Assembly (NCBI GenBank): GCA_913775715.1
Contig: CAJYMC010000007.1
Coordinates: 1,178,001 to 1,242,000, forward strand
Reading direction: 5' to 3'
Source of the DNA: an uncultured Exiguobacterium sp.
GTDB lineage: Bacteria > Bacillota > Bacilli > Exiguobacteriales > Exiguobacteriaceae
Length of the DNA: 64,000 nucleotides
Below, piece after piece: positions 15,874 to 23,815 of the stretch. The notes beneath the pieces were generated by a model. The model worked only from the letters and a program-made list of their open reading frames with translations, was not told the DNA's origin and did not search any database. The translations under genes and the position numbers were made by a program. Position 1 is the stretch's first letter. Every line of letters begins with the position of its first letter.

Positions 15874-17244
15874 ATGATGAGTTCGAATTTGAAACGAGAT
15901 TTAACAGCACGACAGGTACAAATGATTGCGCTCGGAGGAACGATTGGTGTGGGTCTCTTCCTCGGGGCATCCAGTACGATCGCTTGGACAGGTCCATCGG
16001 TCTTACTTGCGTACATGCTAGCCGGAGTTTTTATCTTTTTCATCATGCGGGCACTCGGTGAGATGGTCTACACCCATCCTCATAGTGGATCGTACGCAAA
16101 GTTCGCAAACGATTATATCCATCCAGCTGCTGGTTTTTTGACAGCAAGCAGTAACATCTTCAACTGGGTCGTCGTCGGGATGAGTGAAGTCATTGCTGTT
16201 GGAACATACTTACGCTTCTGGTGGCCGGAACTACCGACTTGGATTCCAGGGGTCGTCGTCATCATTCTCTTGACGCTTGCGAACCTCGCTTCCGTCAAGA
16301 TGTTCGGTGAACTCGAGTTCTGGTTCGCCTCAATCAAAGTAATGACGATTCTTCTAATGATCGTCGCTGGATTTGGCATCATCTTCTTCGGTCTAGGGAA
16401 TGACGGAAATCCGGTCGGCTTCTCGAACCTTTGGGCGAACGGTGGATTCTTCGCAAATGGTTTCACCGGCTTCTTCTTTGCGCTCTCGATCGTCTTCGCC
16501 TCTTATATCGGTGTTGAGTTGATCGGCGTGACAGCTGGAGAAACGAAAGATCCAGAGAAGAACATCACGAAGGCGATCAATGGTGTCGTCTGGCGCATTT
16601 TAATTTTCTACGTCGGATCCATCTTCATCATCGTCACGGTGTATCCGTGGAACGAGTTGTCCGATCTCGGAAGCCCGTTCGTTGCGACATTTGCGAAGGT
16701 CGGTGTCACGATCGCTGCCGGTATCATCAACTTCGTCGTCATCACGGCTGCTTTATCCGGTTGTAATTCAGGAATCTTCAGCGCGAGTCGGATGATCTAC
16801 GCATTGGCTGAAAAAGGACAAGTGCCGTCTTTCTTCTTGAAAGTCAACAAACGTGGAATTCCACTCTATACGGTCCTCGCCATTTCAATCGGAATTTTCT
16901 TTGGTGTCATTCTCGACATCGTCCTCCCACTCGTTCTCGGGAAGGATACGAACATCTTCGTGTATGTCTACAGTGCTTCGGTACTACCAGGAATGGTACC
17001 GTGGTTCGCGATTTTAATCAGTCATATCCGGTATCGTAAACTTGAAAGTGAACGGACAGCGTCACATCCGTTCAAGATGCCTGGTGCACCAGTGACGAAC
17101 TATCTGTCAATCGGCGCACTTATCATAGTGCTCGTCGGGATGTTGTTCAACGATGAGACACGCGTTTCAATCTTGATCGGGATCGCTTTCTTGATCTTAA
17201 GTACGGTCTATTACATTGTAAAAGTACCGAAAATCGAAAAATAA
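15874..17244 (+). CDS. APC-family amino-acid permease
   Basis: About 456 residues; two adjacent ATGs (15874 and 15877) follow TTGGGGGAA, and either can be the start. The N-terminus is diagnostic of the amino-acid transporter branch of the APC superfamily: LTARQVQMIALGGTIGVGLF followed by GPSVLLAYMLAGVFIFFIMRALGEM. The protein has about 12 membrane segments, plus GVTAGETKDPEKNITKAIN in the middle and the NSGIFSASRM segment. It resembles D-serine/D-alanine/glycine or aromatic/basic amino-acid permeases (AapA, YtnA type). Substrate cannot be fixed from sequence. Single gene with its own promoter region and terminator. Confidence 0.88.
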   Translation: MMSSNLKRDLTARQVQMIALGGTIGVGLFLGASSTIAWTGPSVLLAYMLAGVFIFFIMRALGEMVYTHPHSGSYAKFANDYIHPAAGFLTASSNIFNWVVVGMSEVIAVGTYLRFWWPELPTWIPGVVVIILLTLANLASVKMFGELEFWFASIKVMTILLMIVAGFGIIFFGLGNDGNPVGFSNLWANGGFFANGFTGFFFALSIVFASYIGVELIGVTAGETKDPEKNITKAINGVVWRILIFYVGSIFIIVTVYPWNELSDLGSPFVATFAKVGVTIAAGIINFVVITAALSGCNSGIFSASRMIYALAEKGQVPSFFLKVNKRGIPLYTVLAISIGIFFGVILDIVLPLVLGKDTNIFVYVYSASVLPGMVPWFAILISHIRYRKLESERTASHPFKMPGAPVTNYLSIGALIIVLVGMLFNDETRVSILIGIAFLILSTVYYIVKVPKIEK

Positions 17245-17254
17245 GCGTCTATTT

Positions 17255-17285
17255 CTCCTCTCATGAACGCATGAGAGGAGTTTTT
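17255..17285 (+). terminator. terminator of the amino-acid permease gene
   Basis: Perfect 11-bp stem CTCCTCTCATG / CATGAGAGGAG with an AACG loop, followed by TTTTT. Confidence 0.9.
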
Positions 17286-17474
17286 GATGTCTATCTTTTT
17301 CTATATTGACATTAAATAATATTCATGATAAACATTTTTCGCGAACGCTTAAACCCTTCGGACATCATAACATTCTTGAATTTAATGAATAAAGCCGTAT
17401 TTTATGTACTATTTTTCTAATAAACAGACAAATTTTCAGAATAAATAGTCTTTTTTACCAAAGTGTATTTTTAT

Positions 17475-17499
17475 GTTTCGAGTTCGTTTGAGCGGGAAT
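17475..17499 (+). promoter_or_regulatory. sigma-B-like promoter of the amaP-asp23 operon
   Basis: GTTTCG-N13-GGGAAT resembles the Bacillus sigma-B promoter (GTTTAA, 12-15 bp, GGGTAT/GGGAAT). It is 80 bp upstream of amaP. The rest of 17286-17474 is AT-rich and I see no gene in it. Asp23-type operons are sigma-B targets in staphylococci, which supports the call. Confidence 0.55.
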
Positions 17500-17578
17500 A
17501 TTCTCACCATACGCATAATATTTCATGTGTAGAACAATCACGTTAAAACATTTTAACGACAGAAAGGAGAGGTGTAAC

Positions 17579-18121
17579 ATGAACGGATTTAATCGTTTTC
17601 TACTCGTCCTAATCGGAATTCTCGGTTTAGTCAGCGTCGGTCTATTAGTACTTGGCGTCTATGATGTTCCACGACTCAGTCCTTTGATTGAACAGTGGCA
17701 AGATCAACAATGGTATAGCTACACGATTTTATCACTTGGTGGCTTCCTAGCATTCGTATTTGTCATTCTATTATTCACTGGACTACTCAGTCGTTCAAAA
17801 GGACAACGTCTCCTGATTCAAACGGGTGACGGAAACATCACGATTTCAAAACAAACGATTGAACGAACAGCACTCGAGTCGATTCGTGGTATCAACGGCG
17901 TACGTTCTCCACGCGTCAACGCGGACATTCACTCGAAAAAAGAAACCGTCGCTCTTGAAGTTGACTGTTCCGTCTTTGGTCAAGAGGGCTTGCCGACTAT
18001 CGGCAAAGATATTCAAGAACGTGCCAAACATGCAGTCGAATCGTTGCTTGAACTACCTGTAACGAAAACGCGCGTCCGGATCAGTGACACGAAGACAAAA
18101 ACGTCTGAACGCGTCGTCTAA
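17579..18121 (+). CDS. amaP: alkaline shock response membrane anchor protein AmaP
   Basis: 180 residues from MNGFNRFLLVLIG, chosen for the AGAAAGGAGAGGTGTAAC site; the longer frame lacks one. Two membrane segments (about 5-28 and 49-68) form a hairpin, followed by a cytoplasmic domain with GDGNITISKQTIERTALES and LEVDCSVFGQEGLPTIGKDIQERAKHAVE, the Asp23-like fold of AmaP. In Staphylococcus AmaP tethers Asp23 to the membrane during cell-envelope stress. First gene of a three-gene operon, 20 bp before the DUF2273 gene, behind a sigma-B-like promoter. Confidence 0.85.
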   Translation: MNGFNRFLLVLIGILGLVSVGLLVLGVYDVPRLSPLIEQWQDQQWYSYTILSLGGFLAFVFVILLFTGLLSRSKGQRLLIQTGDGNITISKQTIERTALESIRGINGVRSPRVNADIHSKKETVALEVDCSVFGQEGLPTIGKDIQERAKHAVESLLELPVTKTRVRISDTKTKTSERVV

Positions 18122-18141
18122 GATGCGAGAGGAGGAAGATC

Positions 18142-18348
18142 ATGAAAACGAGCGAAGCACTTCGTCCGTACCGCTACCGTTTACTCGGCGGGCTAGTCGG
18201 ACTGATCCTCGCCATCTTATTCTTGACAATCGGTTTTGGACCGACGTTGTTGATCATCGTATTCGCAACAATCGGTTACTTGATTGGTCAGTGGCGGGAT
18301 AATGCGCTTGATGTCGAGGGATGGATTCAGTTCTTTCAACGGGATTGA
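18142..18348 (+). CDS. DUF2273 small membrane protein
   Basis: 68 residues, preceded by GAGAGGAGGAAGATC. Two membrane segments (LLGGLVGLILAILFLTIGF and TLLIIVFATIGYLIG) separated by a short GFGP turn, ending in a basic/acidic tail. This small family occurs almost only between amaP and asp23, and is thought to be part of the membrane-bound stress complex. Its exact role is unknown. Confidence 0.8.
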   Translation: MKTSEALRPYRYRLLGGLVGLILAILFLTIGFGPTLLIIVFATIGYLIGQWRDNALDVEGWIQFFQRD

Positions 18349-18400
18349 GCATACAGAAAATATAAAATCACTTAACTCACACTAAAAGGAGAGATTTCTC

Positions 18401-18838
18401 ATGGCTAACGAAATCAATACTAAACAAAACGAAAACGAAGTAGTACGCGAAAACAAACTCACATTCGAAGATCAAGTCATCAAAAAAATTGCCGGTATCG
18501 CATCAAATGATGTCAAAGGCATCCTCTCAATGAGCGGTGGCTTCATGAGTGGATTGGCAGATCGTTTCCGGAGCACGGAAGACATCACAAAGGGTATCGA
18601 CGCGGAAGTCGGTGAACGACAAGTTGCACTCGACTTAAAAGTCATCGTCGAATACGGCAAAAACATCCCATCGATCTTCCAAGACGCAGTCTCAAAAATC
18701 AAAAAGTCAGTTCATGATATGACAGGACTCGATGTCGTCGAAATCAACATGCATGTCGAAGACGTTATGACGCGTTCTGAGTTTGACGCAAAAAGTAAAT
18801 CGTCGAAAGAAGAGGAAGAAAAGCGCGATATCAAGTAA
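18401..18838 (+). CDS. asp23: Asp23/Gls24-family envelope stress protein
   Basis: 145 residues, preceded by AAAGGAGAGATTTCTC. Typical Asp23 features: N-terminal charged segment, then NKLTFEDQVIKKIAGIASNDVKGILSMSGG-type sequence, the VALDLKVIVEYGKNIPSIFQ strand/helix and the VEINMHVEDV strand. The C-terminus is a highly charged K/E tail (SKSSKEEEEKRDIK). Asp23 is an abundant cytoplasmic, membrane-tethered protein induced by alkaline or cell-wall stress. It is the last gene of the operon, followed by a terminator. Confidence 0.9.
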   Translation: MANEINTKQNENEVVRENKLTFEDQVIKKIAGIASNDVKGILSMSGGFMSGLADRFRSTEDITKGIDAEVGERQVALDLKVIVEYGKNIPSIFQDAVSKIKKSVHDMTGLDVVEINMHVEDVMTRSEFDAKSKSSKEEEEKRDIK

Positions 18839-18851
18839 TCACAAGCAAACT

Positions 18852-18888
18852 AAAAGCTGGAAACGGAAAAATTCGTTCCAGCTTTTTT
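18852..18888 (+). terminator. terminator between asp23 and the convergent exopolysaccharide operon
   Basis: AAAGCTGGAA-acg stem with cg-TTCCAGCTTT and a T6 tail on the plus strand; the minus strand has a shorter TTTTAG tail, so it may work both ways. It begins 14 bp past asp23 and ends at the convergent gene's stop. Confidence 0.85.
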
Positions 18889-18889
18889 C

Positions 18890-19855
18890 TTATTCAAATT
18901 CTTTTAAAATGACGGCTTTATTCAGAACGTCAAATACGTGCGTTTCTTTGGCATTCGTCGTCTCGATTTTTTGCAAACGACTCAGTACAAAAGAACGTTC
19001 TTTACCAGTCAAAAGAGGAACGAGCAAAGCATAGACGGAGCTTGATTCGTCTTTCATCGTCGGTGTTTCTGAAGAACGGTCGTACCGCGCATATACTTTC
19101 CCCTTCTTCAGTTCTTTAGAGATGAACGACCGAAAAGACGCGTCTGACTCACCCGTTACGCCTACGCGTAATCGTTCAATCAAGACTTGATCAATCATAT
19201 TCACGACTTTATCATCTGCCCACTTTGATTCATTTTGATTTGCAAAATAGAGTTCTGCCGTAAAAGGACCTTCTCGTTTCGCTTGAACCACTCTTTCTTT
19301 TGCAAAATCGAGTACCTTCAATCGTTTCAGTGCCGAAGGTTCTAAATAGTTCAAGTGGAGTACATCCGTTGCCTGTTGTAAATCCCAATCGTAAAAGTCA
19401 ACGATTTTACCGTTTAGTCGTTGCCGCTTGAGTAAGGTTGTCTCGATTCGACTCGCAAGCTTTGAATAGGTCGGTTCATTGAATTGTTTGCCAGCTTTCA
19501 TTAACGTTTCCGATATACGAATGTCGTCAATCCAGGCATTCGTTGCCGTTTTCTCACCCAACTCCCATTTGATGTATACATCTGATCCGCGCTCAACTAA
19601 AAAATGATTGTTTAGTATCTGTACTTGTTCTTTGAATCGCTCTTCATCATCGATCAATAATACATATTGCATATACTGACCCAGACTCTCCGACAAACGT
19701 TGGGCATCCGTACGATCATAGGCACGAATGATACCGTCTTGCATATAGTCCGCTTCTATTAGTTGAACGATATCATCCTCTTGTTTTTGCACGAAATACC
19801 AAACTCCCCCCGCTAACAACATGATGAGTAGGCCAACCCCTAGTCCTTTTTTCAT
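18890..19855 (-). CDS. GH8-like (YdaJ-type) membrane-anchored protein of the exopolysaccharide operon
   Basis: 321 residues with an uncleaved-looking N-terminal membrane anchor (residues 4-21) and an outside domain. The region DGIIRAYDRTDAQRLSESLGQYMQYVLLIDD resembles the glycoside hydrolase family 8 signature; Glu57 would align with the general acid. A later DFYDWDLQQATDVLHLNYLEPSALKRL-type stretch matches the family's (alpha/alpha)6 barrel. Similarity is distant, so hydrolytic activity is not assured. It overlaps the glycosyltransferase gene by 4 bp, the standard pairing in cellulose-like polymer operons, where a GH8 enzyme trims the nascent chain. Confidence 0.72.
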   Translation of the reverse strand: MKKGLGVGLLIMLLAGGVWYFVQKQEDDIVQLIEADYMQDGIIRAYDRTDAQRLSESLGQYMQYVLLIDDEERFKEQVQILNNHFLVERGSDVYIKWELGEKTATNAWIDDIRISETLMKAGKQFNEPTYSKLASRIETTLLKRQRLNGKIVDFYDWDLQQATDVLHLNYLEPSALKRLKVLDFAKERVVQAKREGPFTAELYFANQNESKWADDKVVNMIDQVLIERLRVGVTGESDASFRSFISKELKKGKVYARYDRSSETPTMKDESSSVYALLVPLLTGKERSFVLSRLQKIETTNAKETHVFDVLNKAVILKEFE

Positions 19856-21078
19856 GACTCAATCTTGACGCGCTTCGTCTTATCCCAGACGATGACTTCT
19901 TTGCGTACCTTACTTTTGAGATAAGCATACATTCCACGGAATAAAAGAATGACGAATAATTGGGCGTAAGTAAAGTACATGATCAACCCGACGAGGACAT
20001 TCTTCGGGGTGGCAGTTCTTTCGAGTTCTTGCGCCGCTAAGATTTGGATCGTATAGACAAGATACGTCATGAACCAAAACATGATGAGTGGCGTCGTCGC
20101 CTCATCGAAAGCATAACCAAATAGTCCAAGGATTAAGACGATATCAGAGATTAACAACAAGAAGATGAAGAGGAGGTACGTCATGATATGCTGCAAGGAA
20201 TGGACGAGCGTGCTTCCTTTCCAAAAATCTCGTGTCCGAAGTGATTTTTCTAACAAATAGATGTTTCCGAGCATCCAACGTGTTCGTTGCTTCATGTATA
20301 CTTTCATCGTTTCCGGCTCTTGTTCCCACGTCTCCGCCTCGTACACGACAGGAAGTGTGTAACCGAGTGCCGTGATCCGCATCGTCAATTCCGCATCTTC
20401 TGCCAGCGCATACGGATCATACCCACCTAATGCTTCAATGACATCCCGTTTCAACAGCATGTTCGTCCCTGCTAACGATCCCGTCTTGAATGCTTTCCAA
20501 CGACCACTTTGCATGATCAACTGAAACACTTGGAACTCGATTGCAATCATCCGCGTCAGCAGATTCGTCGTCGCATTGATCGTCTTAACGATTCCAACCG
20601 CTCCGCACGCATTCTTTTGGGTCATCGCTTGTTCAACGAGTCGTGTCACAGTATCCGATTTCGGTTGATTGTCCGCATCAAAAATTAAGAAATATTCGGA
20701 ATCCGTGATCGATAGCCCATAGTTCAGGACACGTGATTTTCCGATTGGTTCACCTTTTGGGACATGGATGTAATGGACTCGACTGAACATCGTTGTAAAT
20801 TCCTTAGCAATCTCTTGCGTTTCATCCTGTGACTGATCATCGAGTAAAAATACATCGAGTTTCCCTGGATACTCGATCCCCATCATCGCCTCAAGTGTTT
20901 GACGCATAACGATGCCTTCATTATGTGCGGGGATCAAAATAGCGACAGATGGATACTCCGTTAAAGTGACCGGCTGTTTTTTTCCATATCGATCGAGAAT
21001 GCCGGCAATCGTCAGATAAGAATAATACAGTAAAAGTAACCAAAAAATCGCCATGATGACGTTCAAGACGAGGTTCAT
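19852..21078 (-). CDS. membrane glycosyltransferase family 2 (BcsA/YdaM-like) polysaccharide synthase
   Basis: 408 residues. One N-terminal membrane segment (7-25), a GT-A domain, and two or three C-terminal segments (about 290-320, 325-345, 370-390). All processive-synthase motifs are visible: DD at 80-81, DAD at 134-136, AED near 228 (the TED catalytic base equivalent) and QRTRW at 264-268. Such enzymes polymerise and extrude a beta-glycan using UDP-sugars. No PilZ domain is present, so any cyclic-di-GMP control must come from the upstream degenerate GGDEF protein. It overlaps both neighbours by 4 bp, indicating tight coupling. B. subtilis YdaM is the nearest described analogue I can name. 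Confidence 0.88.
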   Translation of the reverse strand: MNLVLNVIMAIFWLLLLYYSYLTIAGILDRYGKKQPVTLTEYPSVAILIPAHNEGIVMRQTLEAMMGIEYPGKLDVFLLDDQSQDETQEIAKEFTTMFSRVHYIHVPKGEPIGKSRVLNYGLSITDSEYFLIFDADNQPKSDTVTRLVEQAMTQKNACGAVGIVKTINATTNLLTRMIAIEFQVFQLIMQSGRWKAFKTGSLAGTNMLLKRDVIEALGGYDPYALAEDAELTMRITALGYTLPVVYEAETWEQEPETMKVYMKQRTRWMLGNIYLLEKSLRTRDFWKGSTLVHSLQHIMTYLLFIFLLLISDIVLILGLFGYAFDEATTPLIMFWFMTYLVYTIQILAAQELERTATPKNVLVGLIMYFTYAQLFVILLFRGMYAYLKSKVRKEVIVWDKTKRVKIES

Positions 21079-21845
21079 TGATCTACCACCTTCCGTTGCT
21101 TCAACGTCTCTTCCACAGATGATCGTACAGGAAGAATTTCGACCTGAAACGGAAAATCAAGTACCGTAAAGCGTTGACGGAGTTCATCCTCATAACGTTG
21201 CCATGCGATCTCCGCGCCACTATGATCGGTATTTTGCAGAAAGATGATGAATTCCTGACGGTTTCGTTGCGACATGACGTCATAATGAGCGCGAAATACC
21301 TTTAGTCCAGCATCCGTCAATTGTTGCATGATTGTTTTCTTGTTTAAACTAGCGTATGGAATTTGAAGATGAAGCAACATATTTTGTTCTTGACGACGAT
21401 TCGCACCCGCAATCAAGAAATCCGTTCGGTCTAAAAATTCACTGTAAGAGAGCAATTGAGGTGACGCGGAGAACCCTTCAAGTAAAGCAACCCGCTTTTG
21501 AAGCGATGCATTCTCTTCGAACACACTCCGTAACTGCCGTAAGAACAACCAGTATAAAAAGACACCGACTGAGGATAAGAGGTGTTGTCCGATGTAGGAC
21601 AACTGTTGCTCGTTTGATGCTTCGTTATACCACGATAAAATGAGATAGAGAAAACCCATGATAAGAACATAACTAATCAATATCAAGAAATTTTTTCTTC
21701 CATTCAAGAGCGTCATAATGATCAATACGGGAACCAATAAGAAATGAAGAATAGACGTCGTAATGTCAAACGTCATTTGATACAAGACAAGAACAGTAGC
21801 CAGGAGACCTACTAATAATAAAAGTGACAACGCATATCGCCTCAT
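21075..21845 (-). CDS. membrane protein with degenerate GGDEF domain (YdaK-like)
   Basis: 256 residues from MRRYALSLLLL, chosen because GAGGAGGGGTTCA is directly upstream; a longer frame exists. About four membrane segments fill residues 6-105, followed by a short coiled stretch (VFEENASLQKRVALLEG) and a diguanylate-cyclase-like domain. Where GGDEF should stand the sequence reads RNRQEF (194-199), so cyclase activity is not expected. This architecture matches B. subtilis YdaK, a cyclic-di-GMP-binding effector for the ydaJKLMN exopolysaccharide. First gene of the operon; it overlaps the glycosyltransferase start by 4 bp. The functional assignment is by analogy. Confidence 0.7.
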   Translation of the reverse strand: MRRYALSLLLLVGLLATVLVLYQMTFDITTSILHFLLVPVLIIMTLLNGRKNFLILISYVLIMGFLYLILSWYNEASNEQQLSYIGQHLLSSVGVFLYWLFLRQLRSVFEENASLQKRVALLEGFSASPQLLSYSEFLDRTDFLIAGANRRQEQNMLLHLQIPYASLNKKTIMQQLTDAGLKVFRAHYDVMSQRNRQEFIIFLQNTDHSGAEIAWQRYEDELRQRFTVLDFPFQVEILPVRSSVEETLKQRKVVDQ

Positions 21846-21908
21846 TGAACCCCTCCTCTTTAATCGTCGAATCCTCAAATATATACCCTTAAATTGGATA
21901 AGAATATC

Positions 21909-22676
21909 CTATTTTTTCAATGCTCCGCGTGCGTTCAACGCAGCAAAGATCACCATCGCAATGCTGAGAACAGCAGCGACAATCAAACCTTGCCAATAGA
22001 CTGACCAATCGATTTCCGGACGGGTCAGTACACTACGCATGCCTTCCATGATATAGGTCGTCGGATTGATCGTCGCAGCAATCTTGAGCCATTCGGCTTC
22101 AATCAAGTCTTTCGGCACAAACGTCGTCGACAGAAAAATCAACGGGAAGAATAAAAGTGTTCCGGCTTGGGCGGCTTGTGCATTCCGTGTCTTCAAAGCG
22201 ACACCGACCGAATAACCGGCAAAGGCAAGACCGAAGCCAAGCGCGAGTAAGATCGTCAAGAAAAAGCCGCTGACACCGACTGGAATCGATAGACCAAGCA
22301 AAAAGGCCATCCCGAAGATCAGTAACGTTTGAACGAATAATTGCAGCATCCCGGCAAGCATCGGTCCGAGGACGATTGCTGTTCGTGAGACGGGTGTCAA
22401 TAAGAGTCGTGCGAAGTAACCACTCTCGATATCCTTGACGAGTGCTTGACCGGCTCCCCCGGCTCCACCAACAGCACCCGAGACGATTGAGACCGGCAGA
22501 ATGAAGTTCAGATAATCGACGCCGTCGAACTGCGGTAAATTCGAGATTCCGGAGAGCCCACTCGTGTAGACGAGCAGGAAAAAGACACTGATGATCAAGT
22601 TCGGAATGAAGGAAAACGGATTACGCAACGTGACAAGTAGACTTCGCCGCATCAAAAACCACGTTTCTCGAATCAT
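21909..22676 (-). CDS. ABC-2 type transport permease (DrrB-like)
   Basis: 255 residues with six membrane segments. The ABC-2 signature is clear: ALVKDIESGYFARLLLTPVSR in the middle and an INPTTYIMEGMRSVL segment near the C-terminus. It lies one base after the ATPase gene on the same strand, forming a two-gene exporter. DrrAB-type systems export hydrophobic compounds or antibiotics, but substrate cannot be deduced. No regulator adjoins it. Confidence 0.87.
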   Translation of the reverse strand: MIRETWFLMRRSLLVTLRNPFSFIPNLIISVFFLLVYTSGLSGISNLPQFDGVDYLNFILPVSIVSGAVGGAGGAGQALVKDIESGYFARLLLTPVSRTAIVLGPMLAGMLQLFVQTLLIFGMAFLLGLSIPVGVSGFFLTILLALGFGLAFAGYSVGVALKTRNAQAAQAGTLLFFPLIFLSTTFVPKDLIEAEWLKIAATINPTTYIMEGMRSVLTRPEIDWSVYWQGLIVAAVLSIAMVIFAALNARGALKK

Positions 22677-22677
22677 G

Positions 22678-23595
22678 TCACGATTCCTCCTTATAAGCTT
22701 GTCCGGTTAATCGAATGAAGACATCATCAAGTGACGGTTGTTTGACGACGAGTGACGTCGCAATCATCTTACGTTCGTCGAGAAAACGGACGACCTCGCG
22801 CAGTGTCTCCGTTCCCCGCGAAGGAATGACGAGGCGATCTTTTTCCTGACGACCGGCAAACGTCTCTAAGACGATTCGTTCGTTCTCTTTTTCCGCAAGT
22901 GTCAATTCGATCCGTTCTTCTCCGTTTGCTGCCTTCAGCTCAGCTGCCGTCCCTTCCGCAATCAGTTGCCCTTCATTGATAATTGCGATCCGGTCTGCTA
23001 GCTGATCGGCTTCTTCCAAGTACTGAGTCGTCAAAAAGATCGTCGTTCCGAACTCTTCGTTCAGTCGCCGGACCTCGTTCCAGATTTGCAGACGACTCGC
23101 CGGGTCAAGTCCGGTCGTCGGTTCGTCGAGAAACAAGACGGTCGGTTGATGCACGAGCGTCAAAGCGAGATCAAGTCGTCGTTTCATCCCGCCGGAGTAA
23201 GTGCCTGACCGACGCTTGCCGTCTTGATCGAGTCCGACGAGTCGTAGCAATTCCTCTGCCCGTGTTTTGGCTTCTATCTGACTCAATCCGAATAATTTAC
23301 CTTGGAGGACAAGTAACTCAAGTCCAGTCAAATCTTCATCAATGCCAGTATCTTGTAAGGCGACCCCAATTTGCAATCGAACTTGTTTCTCTTGTTTGAC
23401 AATATCAAATTCTTGAATCGTCGCCCGACCACCGGAAATAGGAATCAACGTCGTCAGCATCTGGACGGTCGTTGACTTTCCTGCACCGTTCGGTCCTAGA
23501 AAAGCAAAGATCTCTCCTGCCTGCACGTCGAACGAGATGCCTTTGACGACATCCTTCCCATCGTACGTTTTCGTCAAGTTCTCGACATGAATCAT
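22678..23595 (-). CDS. ABC transporter ATP-binding protein (DrrA-like)
   Basis: 305 residues from MIHVENLTKTYDG; GAAGGAATGAAG precedes it and the longer frame has no better site. Walker A GPNGAGKST, Q-loop, signature SGGMKRRLD (degenerate YSGGM), Walker B TVLFLDEPTTGLDP, and the H-loop position replaced by Gln in TTQYLEEAD, which is normal for the DrrA subfamily. The C-terminal 80 residues form the DrrA-type extension (LVVKQPSLDDVFIRLTG). Partner of the permease directly downstream. Confidence 0.88.
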   Translation of the reverse strand: MIHVENLTKTYDGKDVVKGISFDVQAGEIFAFLGPNGAGKSTTVQMLTTLIPISGGRATIQEFDIVKQEKQVRLQIGVALQDTGIDEDLTGLELLVLQGKLFGLSQIEAKTRAEELLRLVGLDQDGKRRSGTYSGGMKRRLDLALTLVHQPTVLFLDEPTTGLDPASRLQIWNEVRRLNEEFGTTIFLTTQYLEEADQLADRIAIINEGQLIAEGTAAELKAANGEERIELTLAEKENERIVLETFAGRQEKDRLVIPSRGTETLREVVRFLDERKMIATSLVVKQPSLDDVFIRLTGQAYKEES

Positions 23596-23663
23596 CTTCA
23601 TTCCTTCTTTCCCTGAATTCAAAGTCATGTCCAAGATTTTCCCGTTTTTTCTGTTCTCGAATC

Positions 23664-23687
23664 AAAAAAGACACCAGATTCGGTGCC
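23664..23687 (-). terminator. hairpin with T-run in the leader of the ABC exporter genes
   Basis: On the minus strand GGCACC-GAATCT-GGTGTC is followed by TTTTTT. It lies 70 bp before the ATPase start, downstream of a separate terminator for the preceding gene. It may be a second terminator or an attenuator of the exporter operon. Confidence 0.6.
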
Positions 23688-23776
23688 TTATTTTAATCTC
23701 TTACGATTACGCTACAATCTGATTTGCTTCTTCATATTTGTTTTGGTTCGCTTTATTCCGTCAAATTCCTGTTACG

Positions 23777-23810
23777 AAAAAATCGTGCCTCCTGCTGTCA
23801 GGAGACACGA
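23777..23810 (-). terminator. terminator after the tandem solute-binding genes
   Basis: Imperfect stem TCGTGtCTCCTG / CAGGAGgCACGA with a T6 tail on the minus strand, six bases beyond the stop at 23816. Confidence 0.85.
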
Positions 23811-23815
23811 CCCAC

